Source of the DNA: Rossellomorea aquimaris
GTDB taxonomy: Bacteria; Bacillota; Bacilli; Bacillales; Bacillaceae_B
Assembly: GCF_003315075.1 (NCBI RefSeq)
Contig: NZ_QNRJ01000004.1
Span: 1 to 64,000, forward strand
DNA: 64,000 nt
Direction: 5' to 3'
Shown here: positions 51,253 to 60,438 of the stretch, one piece after another
Layout of the letters: each line of letters begins with the position of its first letter
How positions within the stretch are numbered: position 1 is the stretch's first letter
Translations under genes and position numbers: made by a program
Notes under the pieces: generated by a model
The model's database searches: none
The model's input: the letters and a program-made list of their open reading frames with translations, nothing else
What the model was told of the DNA's origin: nothing

Positions 51253-51266
51253 GTCTCCAAAATTTA

Positions 51267-53695
51267 TTATACAGCTCTGGAAGGTTTCCATCTTCGTAAA
51301 AATAATGTATTACCAACGACCGATACGGAGCTAAACGCCATTGCAGCACCTGCAAGTACGGGATTAAGTAATCCTACTGCTGCAACGGGGATTAGAATCG
51401 TGTTGTATGCGAATGCCCAAAATAGATTTTGTCTTATTTTACGCATCGTGGTTTTGGAAAGTCGAATGGTGTCTACAATTCCCATTAGGTCTCCCCGCAT
51501 TAGTGTCACATCTGCTGCTTCAATAGCAACATCCGTTCCTGTTCCAATGGCAATTCCGATATCTGCTATAGCAAGAGCTGGAGCATCATTGATACCATCT
51601 CCTACCATTGCAACTATTTTTCCTTCTTGCATTAGTTTTTCTACCTCTGCAGACTTATCTTGAGGAAGTACTTCTGCCAATATTCGATTAACACCAACTT
51701 GCTTGCCAATTGCCTCTGCTGTACGTTGGTTATCGCCTGTAATCATTAACACTTCTATACCCATTTTTTTAATCTAGCGATAGCTTCTACTGATGTTTCT
51801 TTTACCGTATCGGCAACGGCAAGTAGACCAGCAAGTTCATTGTTGATTGCCATCAACATTGCTGTTTTTCCTTCGCTCTCAAGCTCTTCCATTTGCTTGA
51901 CTATTAGTTCAAAAGGAATTCCCTCTTTTTGCATTAATTTTTTATTACCAATATGAATTGTTTTGTCTTCGACTGTTACTTCGATACCATGGCCGGGAAT
52001 TGCGTTAAAATTAACAGGATCACTTAATGAAAGACCTTTTTCTCTAGCGCCATTTACAATTGCTTCTCCAAGTGGATGCTCAGAACCTCTTTCTGCAGAA
52101 CCTGCTAGTAGAAGCAATTCCTCTTCTTGAAAGTTCTTCAATGAAATAATATCAGTCACTTCTGGTTCGCCTTTTGTAATCGTACCAGTTTTATCTAAAA
52201 TAACTGTGGTTACACGATGGGCACTCTCTAAGTGTTCTGCCCCTTTTATTAGAACACCATTCTCGGCTCCTTTTCCTGTTCCTACCATCACTGCTGTGGG
52301 TGTTGCCAAACCGAGTGCACAAGGACATGCAATTACTAGAACAGCAACTGCACTTACAAGGGCAGGGGTAAATCCATTCACGAAAAAGGTGATTATGAAC
52401 GTTACTAATGCTATTCCGATAACAACCGGAACAAAAACCCCGGAGATTTTGTCAGCAAGTTTCTGAATTGGAGCTTTTGAGCCCTGCGCTTCTTCGACAA
52501 GCTTAATGATCTGTGCTAGAGCTGTATCCAACCCTACCCTAGTTGCCTTAAACTTGAAAGAACCATGTTTATTGACAGTGGCACCAATTACTGGATCACC
52601 AACATTTTTGCTAACAGGCAAACTCTCTCCAGTGAGCATTGATTCATCGATGGTGCTGTTTCCCTCTGTTATCTCTCCATCAACTGGTATTTTCTCACCT
52701 GCTCGAACGAAGATAACATCTCCTACAACTACTTCCTCGATGGGAATATCTATTTCTTCTCTATCACGTATAACCCTTGCTGTTTTTGCCTGTAACCCCA
52801 TTAACTTTTTAATTGCATCCGAAGTTTGACCTTTTGCTCTTACTTCCAAAAGTTTCCCAAAAACGATTAGTGTAATTATTATTGCGGATGCTTCGTAATA
52901 GAGCCCTGCTTCTGCTCCAATTAGGGTTATAACCAGGCTATAAAAGTAAGCTGCGGAAGTTCCTAAGGCAACAAGCGTTGCCATATTAGCACTTCCACCT
53001 CTGAGTGCATTAAACGCATCCCTATAAAAATGACCACCTACAAAAAATTGGACTGGTGTTGCTAATAATAGCTGAATCCAAGGATTGATATGGTATTGAA
53101 ATCCAACATCCCATCCATAATGGACTTGAAGATCAGAAATCATTTGCGGTAAGAACCACACGGATAAAAGTGCACCTAATAGGAACTTATTTCTTTGGGA
53201 TTTGTATTCATTCTCACGCGTTTCCTTTTCTGCATCTACGGTAGCAGCCTCTGAAAATGTTGCGCTATACCCTGCTTGCTTTACTGCAGCAATCAGCTGA
53301 TATATATTGGTTCTTCCTGGAATATATTCAATACTTGCCTTTTCATTGGCCAGATTTACATTTGCATTGACTACTCCATCTACTTTATTTAGTCCCTTTT
53401 CTATCCGAGTGGCACATGCTGCACAAGTCATACCGGATATTGCCAATGTCGTTTTTTCATCACGAACCTCATAACCTGTTTTTTCTATTCTATCTATAAT
53501 AGACTCAAAAGATGTTTGGGAAGGGTCGTAAGCTACACTTACTTTATCGTTGGCCAGATTCACATTTACCTTATTCACCCCATCAAGTTTTAATAAATTT
53601 TTCTCGATCCTAGTTGCGCATGAGGCGCATGTCATTCCTATAATCCCCAAAGAACTTTGTTCGTCCGCCTCCCGGGATTTTGCTTCACTACTCAT
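51267..53695 (-). pseudogene. copA: copper-exporting P1B-type ATPase, frameshifted
   Basis: Two frames together give a full CopA of about 806 residues. The first frame (51755-53695, 646 codons) has two HMA domains ([14 protein letters not shown] and [14 protein letters not shown]), the ion channel motif [11 protein letters not shown], and the phosphorylation site DKTGTITKG. It ends RLKKWV, stop. The second frame (51267-51764) starts [12 protein letters not shown] and carries [11 protein letters not shown] and the last helices. The break is at a run of seven A where eight would keep frame (RLKKMGIEV). It is either a mutation, a sequencing error or a slippage site. Confidence 0.88.
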
Positions 53696-53726
53696 ATTAA
53701 ACCCTCCTTTTTAAATTCTTTTTTAG

Positions 53727-53801
53727 TCAGTGTGCTTGCTGTTTAGCTTGTCTAGAGCGAGAACTTTTCACGCATCCTAGCATACATAAAAAGATATTCA
53801 T
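53727..53801 (-). CDS. possible 24-residue leader peptide
   Basis: A short frame (MNIFLCMLGCVKSSRSRQAK, then QQAH) lies between the MerR-type regulator and copA. Two Cys spaced CMLGC and a basic tail are noted. The ribosome site is weak, so it may be chance. Confidence 0.2.
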   Translation of the reverse strand: MNIFLCMLGCVKSSRSRQAKQQAH

Positions 53802-53841
53802 CAATCATTCTCACTAACAACGTACCCTATTGGTTGAAGAT

Positions 53842-54246
53842 TTAATTAGACTCTGTAAGGTCTTGTATAATGGGACACTCACTAGAAGGCACACCAGGCC
53901 CCGGGCATTCATCTGATAATTTCTGCAATGTACCCTTTATTCGCTGTAAATCATTAATCTTTTTAGTGATTTCCATTATTTTTTCAGATGTGAAATTCTT
54001 TATGGTCTGAGCATCATGCCCACCCTCCGATATTGTCAATAATTGTTTTATTTCATCTAGAGTAAAACCAAGTTCTTTGGCTCTTTTGATAAACTTAATT
54101 CGTGCAACATATTCCTCCGAATAAACTCTATACCCACTTTCACTTCTAGGTGGTTCTGGCAGGAGACCTCGTTTTTCATAAAATCTGATCGTTTGTAGAT
54201 TTATGTCTGCTTGCTTCGCTATCATACTAATCGATAATCCAATCAT
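53842..54246 (-). CDS. MerR-family metal-responsive regulator (CueR-like)
   Basis: 134 residues from ATG ending at 54246, six bases after AAAGGAGG; the longer open frame belongs to a permease relic. It has a MerR HTH (DINLQTIRFYEKRGLLPEPPR), a dimerisation helix, and a metal loop DECPGPGVPSSECPII with two cysteines nine residues apart. The third upstream cysteine of Hg or Zn sensors is absent (HDAQTIKNF), as in copper sensors. With copA following on the same strand it is likely to activate copA in response to Cu(I). Confidence 0.82.
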   Translation of the reverse strand: MIGLSISMIAKQADINLQTIRFYEKRGLLPEPPRSESGYRVYSEEYVARIKFIKRAKELGFTLDEIKQLLTISEGGHDAQTIKNFTSEKIMEITKKINDLQRIKGTLQKLSDECPGPGVPSSECPIIQDLTESN

Positions 54247-54267
54247 ATTCATCCTCCTTTCATAGCC

Positions 54268-54299
54268 ATTATAAAGTCTGTAGTAAGGTATAGGGTCAA
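54268..54299 (-). promoter_or_regulatory. MerR-type promoter with operator dyad
   Basis: -35 TTGACC (54294-54299) and -10 TATAAT (54268-54273) on the minus strand are separated by 20 bp, the long spacer that needs a MerR protein to twist it. The spacer contains CTATA-N6-TACAG (54278-54293), a near-perfect dyad. This is the promoter of the regulator and probably copA. Confidence 0.8.
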
Positions 54300-54310
54300 C
54301 CATTTTTTTG

Positions 54311-55378
54311 CTATACCGATTTAAAAATAACCTTTCTCCTGCAAAAGTTATCATGATAAGGATAGCAGCAACTACTACTATCAAAAGGCATTTTAAAATG
54401 TTTATGAGGTATGAGTTTCATCTCTGTAAGCATGGCCAACATTCGCGAAACCGCAAATACGGACGCTATAATCCCTGAAATGGTGGCAATAATAGCAATA
54501 ATTACTGTAATCCACACATGTATCACCAAATGCTGGTCTTGAATCTTCGGCCAAGCATAGTCTTTTGCCTTAATAATCTCTGTTATTGATAAATTGGTAA
54601 ACACAGCCCAAGACAGCAACACATATACAACTATACTTATGGAGATGGATATTGCGATGGCTTTTCCGATATTCTTCTTTGGCTTTGTTATTTCTTCCCC
54701 ACTATTCGTGATGGTTGTAAACCCTTTAAAAGCCAGAATTGTAAGAGCTGTTGCTGCTATATAGTTTTCCATTGGTATATCTAAAGTAGAATTATCGTTA
54801 TTAACAGGAGTAAAGGTGAAATCAGCAACCCATATACCAGCTAAAGCGATTGTAGTCAGTCCAATTATTTTCAATAAGGATGCAACATAAGTAAAACTTT
54901 GAATATAGGAATTTCCAGAAATGTTCACTATAAATGAAAACACCAATAACCCCACGCCTAGAAGTGGTACAAGCCAGTCTGCTTGACTCCCCTCAAATAG
55001 CTGAAGTATATATGTTCCAAATGTTCTAGCCACAAGGCTTTGGTTTATGACCATGGAAAAAGCCATGAGCAATGCTGCAGATGCAGTTATCGTCCCTTTT
55101 CCATAAGCTTTTACCAGAAACATTCCTATACCGCCTGCTGAGGGAAACTGTTGACTCATTTTTACATAGGAATACGCACTAATAGCTGTTACAATACTTC
55201 CAATAATAAATATGAGGGGAAAACATACCCCAGCTAATTCAGTTACTTGACCGAGGAGAGCAAATATACCGGCACTAATCATAACACCGGTCCCCAGTCC
55301 CACTGCCCCTATAAGCGAAATACTTTGTTTCTCATACTCAGTCACACTAATCCTCCTAAAGTGAAATTTGATGTCCAC
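54311..55378 (-). pseudogene. APC-family amino acid permease, truncated and frameshifted
   Basis: The 355-codon frame starts normally (SISLIGAVGLGTGVMISAGIF, the APC first helix) and gives nine or ten membrane segments, including the conserved FKGFTTITNSGEEI region. Near HKHFKMPF it shifts frame: the same sequence in the next phase reads LIVVVAAILIMITFAGERLF, an expected further helix, but that runs straight into the MerR promoter region. The last two or three helices are missing. Non-functional as read. Transport substrate cannot be told. Confidence 0.7.
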
Positions 55379-55500
55379 ACGATCTAATTCTTAGTAAATT
55401 ACCCTGTATTTGCCTTATAAATCTAGAAGATCGTCACATCGCGTCTGAAACTGATTTTCCCTACAGAAACTACAACCTACACTAATAAAAAAATAAATAA
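55379..55500. other. gap between permease relic and Cys-rich small gene
   Basis: About 120 bp with no feature apart from the terminator that follows. Confidence 0.3.
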
Positions 55501-55533
55501 AACACCTCCGATTATTTCAAAATCGAAGGTGTT
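55501..55533 (-). terminator. terminator of the small CXXXC gene
   Basis: AACACCTTCGATT and AATCGGAGGTGTT form a 13-bp stem, with TTTTATTTATT following on the minus strand. Confidence 0.85.
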
Positions 55534-55564
55534 ATTATATTTTCTTTAGAATAATACGGTTTAT

Positions 55565-55726
55565 TTAAAGCAAGCTACGACATTCACGAATACATTCTTC
55601 TAAGTCTTTTGCCGCATGCTCCATTTTTTGCTTAGAGCCTGCATGCGCCTTTGTCATCGCTTTGTTTAAATGTGTTAAAGCACTTTCACATTCAGTTAAA
55701 CATTCTTGTAAGTCGTTCTTATTCAT
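55565..55726 (-). CDS. small CXXXC protein, possible copper-binding helix hairpin
   Basis: A 53-residue protein (MNKNDLQECLTECESALTHL at the start, CIRECRSLL at the end). Two CXXXC motifs (CLTEC at about 9-13 and CIREC at about 45-49) sit on two predicted helices separated by a GSKQK turn, so they could face each other. This resembles half of the four-helix copper-storage type. It has its own terminator and ribosome site (AAAGGG). Too short for many gene callers. Copper binding is inferred from the motif and neighbourhood. Confidence 0.65.
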   Translation of the reverse strand: MNKNDLQECLTECESALTHLNKAMTKAHAGSKQKMEHAAKDLEECIRECRSLL

Positions 55727-55828
55727 CAATACTACACCCTTTCAACTAAATTCTTTTCACTTTATTGTTTGCAGTTTCACTTTATATATTCATGTTACTA
55801 ACAAACCTAGTTTAATTATGCAAAGGGC

Positions 55829-57733
55829 TTATTCATTAAACCTTAACTCACCAGGAACAACGACTTTGTAAAGGAACTTTTCTTTCGTTCCATCCTGATA
55901 GAACGTTGCAACTTCCATACTCATTGTGCCAGATGCATGCAATAAATTCCCTGTGATTTTAAATGTGTTTTCATCTACTTTAAATGTTTTGTATTCAACA
56001 TTATACGTTGGCGGCATAGACAGGTATACTTTTACTTCCTTCACAGCCTTACCACTGAAGTCCATTGTTAAGACATTCAAGCCTGGTGTTAATGGTGAAA
56101 AACCAACTTCTAATTCCTCTCTCTCATCTCCCAAGGTTTGAGGATAGACTCCCTGTTCAGCTACACTTGGAGTTGAAATAACTAGTAAAGAAGCGAGTAA
56201 TAATATAATAGAAGCATAAATGATTTCAACTCGTACTCGTTGGATAATAAGGCGTAGAGTGCTCTCTGTCCACTTTTTTAGAGTTTTTCTTTGAAAGAAA
56301 CCAATGATTAAAACTAACATAGTAATAATAATTTTTATAATTAATACCTTGCCCCATTCACTTTCAACAAAACTACTTACAGAAAATGAAGGTACATACT
56401 GAAAGGTCATGATAAATCCTGTCACTATTATGATCACTAAACTTAGCAGTGCCCATTTTCCAAACCTCGGAATAACCACTGTTATCCATCTTTTCATATC
56501 CTCTTTTTCAGGATGGATAATGATGATGAAAAGCCCCCCAATCCAAACAGCTGCTGCCAGCAGATGAAGAGCATTAATACCCATAGTGATAAATCCGCCA
56601 TATCGTGGGTAAGCAGCATGGCCGACGACAAATGGCATCAATACCACAGGAATACTATAAAAGTAAATTTGATACCTATTGATAAAGTATCCGAGTAAAA
56701 GAAACAAAATTTGTAATAATGGAATCCAAGTGAATTTCAACTTCAAGAATTCTTCAAATGAAAGACCTTGCAATTCACCCTTCTGAAGAACCATGATAAT
56801 CACTTCCCCTAATATTACTAATGATAAGAATAGAGGGGATATCTTCCTCCACTTTAAGTTCCTTTTCTCCTTTGAAATAAACTTCAGAAAGAATGATCCG
56901 CCAAATAAAATGGTAAGTCCAACAAACACAAACCAATACCCAAGTTGCTTTAAACTTAAATTTGGGAGAGAAAAAGACCCTTTAGGCTCCCCGGTAATCG
57001 ATTGTTGTATGGGAGTGAATTCATCAACCGCAAAATAAAATACATTTACTATATCTGGTTGACTAACTTCTGCCTCAAGAGGTCTTGCATACCAAGTTAC
57101 CTGATAAGTACCTGAATGAAGCGTTTCCTCAAATGGTACAGAAAGATGATTTGGATTTTCAGGATCAATCTGTGGTGAACCTAAGCGTATTGATTTCTGT
57201 TTATCGTCGAAAACACCTATTGCTGTAATTTCAGCTGGTTTATTGAACCAAAGATCAATCTGATTTACTGATTGGTTCGTAATCTCACCATCTACGGGTG
57301 AATATTTTAATACCTTAAAACTGTCTTGCTTGATAATTTCTTCATCATTAGTAACTTGAAACTTTAATTCTTCATTAATGACAAAACCATCTAGCGCAAT
57401 CACATTAATCTCAGCAATGTATAATCCAGACGGCAGATCCCCTGGTATTTTACTTATGATATGGGTTTTATCCACCGGGTCAACAAACGCTTTTCCAGTA
57501 TCTATATAATTCCCACTGTTATCCTTTACCTTTATAGACTCTGAGTGCAGGACAACGGGATCTTGAAACCATACCTCAATGGATTCAGGACTGGAATTCA
57601 ATTTTTCTCCTTCCTTAGGGTAAGTTTTCTCAAGACTGGAATGAGCCAGACCAGTTAGTGGTGGATAAATAAACATAAAAAACAGCAGCAAAAATAAGCC
57701 TTTTTTTAGTACGATGCAATAGGAAGATGGCAT
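55829..57733 (-). CDS. CopC-CopD fusion copper protein (YcnJ-like)
   Basis: 634 residues. A signal peptide is followed by a CopC domain that starts with His (AHSSLEKTYPKEGEKL, about residue 31), the usual Cu(II)-binding position, then a second CopC-like segment (about 140-230, HSGTYQVTWYARPL). The CopD membrane domain has eight helices (about 260-540), with HAAYPRYGG and NALHLLAAAVWIGG. The C-terminal 90 residues resemble YtkA-like copper domains. It likely takes up or buffers copper at the membrane, as B. subtilis YcnJ does. Confidence 0.88.
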   Translation of the reverse strand: MPSSYCIVLKKGLFLLLFFMFIYPPLTGLAHSSLEKTYPKEGEKLNSSPESIEVWFQDPVVLHSESIKVKDNSGNYIDTGKAFVDPVDKTHIISKIPGDLPSGLYIAEINVIALDGFVINEELKFQVTNDEEIIKQDSFKVLKYSPVDGEITNQSVNQIDLWFNKPAEITAIGVFDDKQKSIRLGSPQIDPENPNHLSVPFEETLHSGTYQVTWYARPLEAEVSQPDIVNVFYFAVDEFTPIQQSITGEPKGSFSLPNLSLKQLGYWFVFVGLTILFGGSFFLKFISKEKRNLKWRKISPLFLSLVILGEVIIMVLQKGELQGLSFEEFLKLKFTWIPLLQILFLLLGYFINRYQIYFYSIPVVLMPFVVGHAAYPRYGGFITMGINALHLLAAAVWIGGLFIIIIHPEKEDMKRWITVVIPRFGKWALLSLVIIIVTGFIMTFQYVPSFSVSSFVESEWGKVLIIKIIITMLVLIIGFFQRKTLKKWTESTLRLIIQRVRVEIIYASIILLLASLLVISTPSVAEQGVYPQTLGDEREELEVGFSPLTPGLNVLTMDFSGKAVKEVKVYLSMPPTYNVEYKTFKVDENTFKITGNLLHASGTMSMEVATFYQDGTKEKFLYKVVVPGELRFNE

Positions 57734-57752
57734 AACTAATTCCCCTTAAACT

Positions 57753-57902
57753 TTAATGAGTTTGGATGTTTCCATTTATAATATTATTATCCGATTTCTT
57801 CGGATTTTGATTATTGTCAGTGAAAATATTAATAAACAAATTTATTAATAGGAAGATAATAACAATAGTTATTATGGTCCATGTTGAGTTTTTTATTTTC
57901 AT
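57753..57902 (-). CDS. small membrane peptide, 49 residues
   Basis: ATG ending at 57902 follows GGAGGG with six-base spacing. One strong membrane helix (TWTIITIVIIFLLINLFINI, about residues 7-26) is followed by a polar Asn-rich tail (DNNQNPKKSDNN). It sits between ccdA and copCD on the same strand. No family recognised. The ribosome site and fixed hydrophobic/polar split make it probably real. Confidence 0.5.
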   Translation of the reverse strand: MKIKNSTWTIITIVIIFLLINLFINIFTDNNQNPKKSDNNIINGNIQTH

Positions 57903-57922
57903 CTAAATCCCTCCAGAAATGC

Positions 57923-58641
57923 TTAAAAACCGGTAAACCCACCAAAGAATCGGTTAGAAAGAAACGATGTCACTTTTGTCATCCAATCAAGCAATAAGAA
58001 TACACCCATAATTATCATAAAGTAACCGCCGACTTTTATAAACTTGAGGTTGTACTTCTTTATCCATTTCAATTTACCAATAAAAAATACCATTACTAGA
58101 AAAGGTATAGAAAAGCCTAGAGAATACATCAACATATAGAATAAAGCCTGACTTGGATTCGTAACTCCTAAAGCAATGACGGCGGCTAAAATCGGACCTG
58201 TACAAGGTGTCCACCCAGCAGCAAACCCTACACCTATCAAGCTTGAGCCCATATACCCTGCTGGCCTATTTCTAAATGACAACACCTTCATATCCTTCAT
58301 TAAAAATGAAGGCTTTATACCTCCAATGGTTACGAGTCCAAAAAAGATAATTAAAAGTGAGCCAACTTGTCTAATTAAATCATCGTATTTAAGAAAAAAA
58401 GTTCCAATAAAGGAAGTTGAGAATCCGATGGCTACAAATATTAATGTAAAGCCTAGTAAAAAGAAGATTGTATGAAGGATTGCCCTCCTTCTTACCAGGT
58501 TATTGTTGTTTTCTTTTATTTCTCCTCTATAGACATTCCCGTTATATAGGATAAAAATGCCGGATAAAGGGGCAAACAATAGGGAGAGATGAATGATAAA
58601 ACACCCGCTCCGAATGCAAAAAGGGCATTTACATCCGTCAT
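57923..58641 (-). pseudogene. ccdA: CcdA thiol-redox membrane protein, frameshifted
   Basis: A frame starting [20 protein letters not shown] at 58641 is the true N-terminus of CcdA, but it stops after SIEEK. Two surplus bases near 58520 shift it; the rest (NNNLVRRRAILHTIFFLLGF onward) continues in another frame with the second Cys in GWTPCTGP. In addition, the conserved SPCxLP is SPYCLP here, so the redox Cys of helix one is Tyr with a neighbouring Cys. CcdA relays electrons across the membrane to ResA for cytochrome c maturation. Confidence 0.75.
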
Positions 58642-58689
58642 AGGAAATTCCGACTCCTTCCATTAGAAAAAGGGAGCAGATTACTCCCT

Positions 58690-59235
58690 TCAATCTTTAT
58701 ATTTTTCAGGCATTATAGAATGCATGTACTTTTTTATTGTTTCTTCTGATAAACTTGCTGTTACTCTATCTACTACTTTCCCTTCTTCGTCGATCAGGAA
58801 GGTAACCGGAATAGGACCGACTCCATAAGAGTCCAGCACTTCTTGATTTTGATCTAAGAGTATTGGAAATGTAAGGCCGTACCTTTTGGCAAATTTATCA
58901 ACCGTTACTTTAGGTTCCCCTACATCGACAGCCAGTATAGTCACTCCTTTATATTTAAACTCTTCAAATTGATTTTGCATATAAGGCATTTCCTCTTTAC
59001 AAGGGGGACAATACGTTGCCCAAAAATTCAAAAAAACGCCTTGCCCTTTATAGTCACTTAATTTAACGATCTCTCCCTCTAAAGTTTCTAACTGAAAATC
59101 AGGGGCTTGATCCCCGGTCTGGACTACTCCATTATTGCTATTTGTAAGATTTGTATAAAGCACATATCCAATCAAAGTAACAAATACAGATAATAATATT
59201 GTCCTTATAACTAACCTTCTTTTCTTTTTATCCAT
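58690..59235 (-). CDS. resA: thiol-disulfide oxidoreductase ResA
   Basis: A 181-residue membrane-anchored thioredoxin-like protein: one N-terminal helix (TILLSVFVTLIGYVLYTNL, about 11-29), then APDFQLETLEGEIVKLSDY, the active site FWATYCPPCKEEMP (Cys about 75 and 78) and cis-Pro in GPIPVTFLIDEEG. It reduces apocytochrome c cysteines before haem attachment. The active-site pair is CPPC rather than the CEPC of B. subtilis ResA. Ten bases from resC. Confidence 0.92.
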   Translation of the reverse strand: MDKKKRRLVIRTILLSVFVTLIGYVLYTNLTNSNNGVVQTGDQAPDFQLETLEGEIVKLSDYKGQGVFLNFWATYCPPCKEEMPYMQNQFEEFKYKGVTILAVDVGEPKVTVDKFAKRYGLTFPILLDQNQEVLDSYGVGPIPVTFLIDEEGKVVDRVTASLSEETIKKYMHSIMPEKYKD

Positions 59236-59244
59236 AAAATCCTC

Positions 59245-60438
59245 CTATGCATACGAATGCAGGCCAGCAATGACGAGATTTACCACAATTAAATTAAACA
59301 TTATAATCACAAACCCTAAAACGGTAAGCCATGCAGATTTCTGCCCTTCCCATCCTTTAGATAATCGGAGATGAAGGTAAGCTGCGTAGAATAGAAATGT
59401 TATTAACGCCCAGACTTCCTTGGGGTCCCATCCCCAAAATCTTGACCAAGCTTCTTGAGCCCAGATCATAGCAAATATTAGAGCACCTAATGTGAATACC
59501 GGAAATCCAATCATGACAGATCTATAGCTTATTTCATCTAAATGTTCAGGGTTAATATTCTTTAACAAAGGCTGGATCTTTGCACCAATTCGCTGCAGGA
59601 ATAAAAGCCTGAGTAAAAAATATAGGACTCCTCCAGCAAAAAGTGACCAAACTAGTGTATTTAATTTACGTGGGGCTTGGCTCCCATTCAACCAAGAAGG
59701 GGCTTCTGTAATTGATTTAAATGAATGAGAGCTGTTTACTACTTCCCCGTTAGGAGGTCCAACAATAGCTGGTAGCTTATAGACCAACTCTTCTTCTTGC
59801 TGTGTTTCACTAACCCACTTAAACGTCGTCTCGAACTCCATTGCTGTAAAGGCAAAGGAGATCATGGCGAACGCAAGAGTGCTTATAATAGAGTAAAAGA
59901 CAAATTCAATACCAAAGGTACTCTTACTTCTTCTCGATTGATCAACCACTCGTAATAGATAAATAAAACCTGCCACAAAGCTAATTGCAAGTATTCCCTC
60001 TCCCAGTGCTGCTGTTGTTACATGAATTTTCAACCAGTAACTTTGTAAAGAAGGGACTAACGGGGAGGCTTTTTTTGAGAAGACACTAGCATATGCTATG
60101 ATGGTTAAAGCAGTTGGTAAGCTAAAGAGGCCTATTATATTCGTTTTATATATAAAAAACATAACAACATGTGCTAAAACAACCATCATTCCTAAAAATG
60201 TTGTAAATTCAAACATGTTACTTACTGGTACATGGCCAATTTCGATCCACCTAATAATAAAGTAGCCAAATTGAAGGCAAAGACCCAAAAGTGAAAGAAC
60301 TAAAGAAATTGCTCCCCACCTATTTGACCTGGAGGCCGATTTATTACTTTGAGAAGAAAGCGATCCCCAAATGAATATCGTTCCTACTAAATAAGTAAAA
60401 AATGCTCCTCCCAATAGGTAATTACTAATGTCAATCAT
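59245..60438 (-). CDS. resC: cytochrome c biogenesis protein ResC/CcsA
   Basis: A 397-residue membrane protein with eight or more helices. The haem-handling WWD-like region WGWDPKEVWALITFLFYAA is near residue 340, and the conserved His in HVTTAALGEG near 140. With ResB it forms the system II cytochrome c synthetase, moving haem to the outside and attaching it to apocytochromes. It overlaps resB by eight bases. An external loop between about 225 and 265 is the most variable part. Confidence 0.92.
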   Translation of the reverse strand: MIDISNYLLGGAFFTYLVGTIFIWGSLSSQSNKSASRSNRWGAISLVLSLLGLCLQFGYFIIRWIEIGHVPVSNMFEFTTFLGMMVVLAHVVMFFIYKTNIIGLFSLPTALTIIAYASVFSKKASPLVPSLQSYWLKIHVTTAALGEGILAISFVAGFIYLLRVVDQSRRSKSTFGIEFVFYSIISTLAFAMISFAFTAMEFETTFKWVSETQQEEELVYKLPAIVGPPNGEVVNSSHSFKSITEAPSWLNGSQAPRKLNTLVWSLFAGGVLYFLLRLLFLQRIGAKIQPLLKNINPEHLDEISYRSVMIGFPVFTLGALIFAMIWAQEAWSRFWGWDPKEVWALITFLFYAAYLHLRLSKGWEGQKSAWLTVLGFVIIMFNLIVVNLVIAGLHSYA

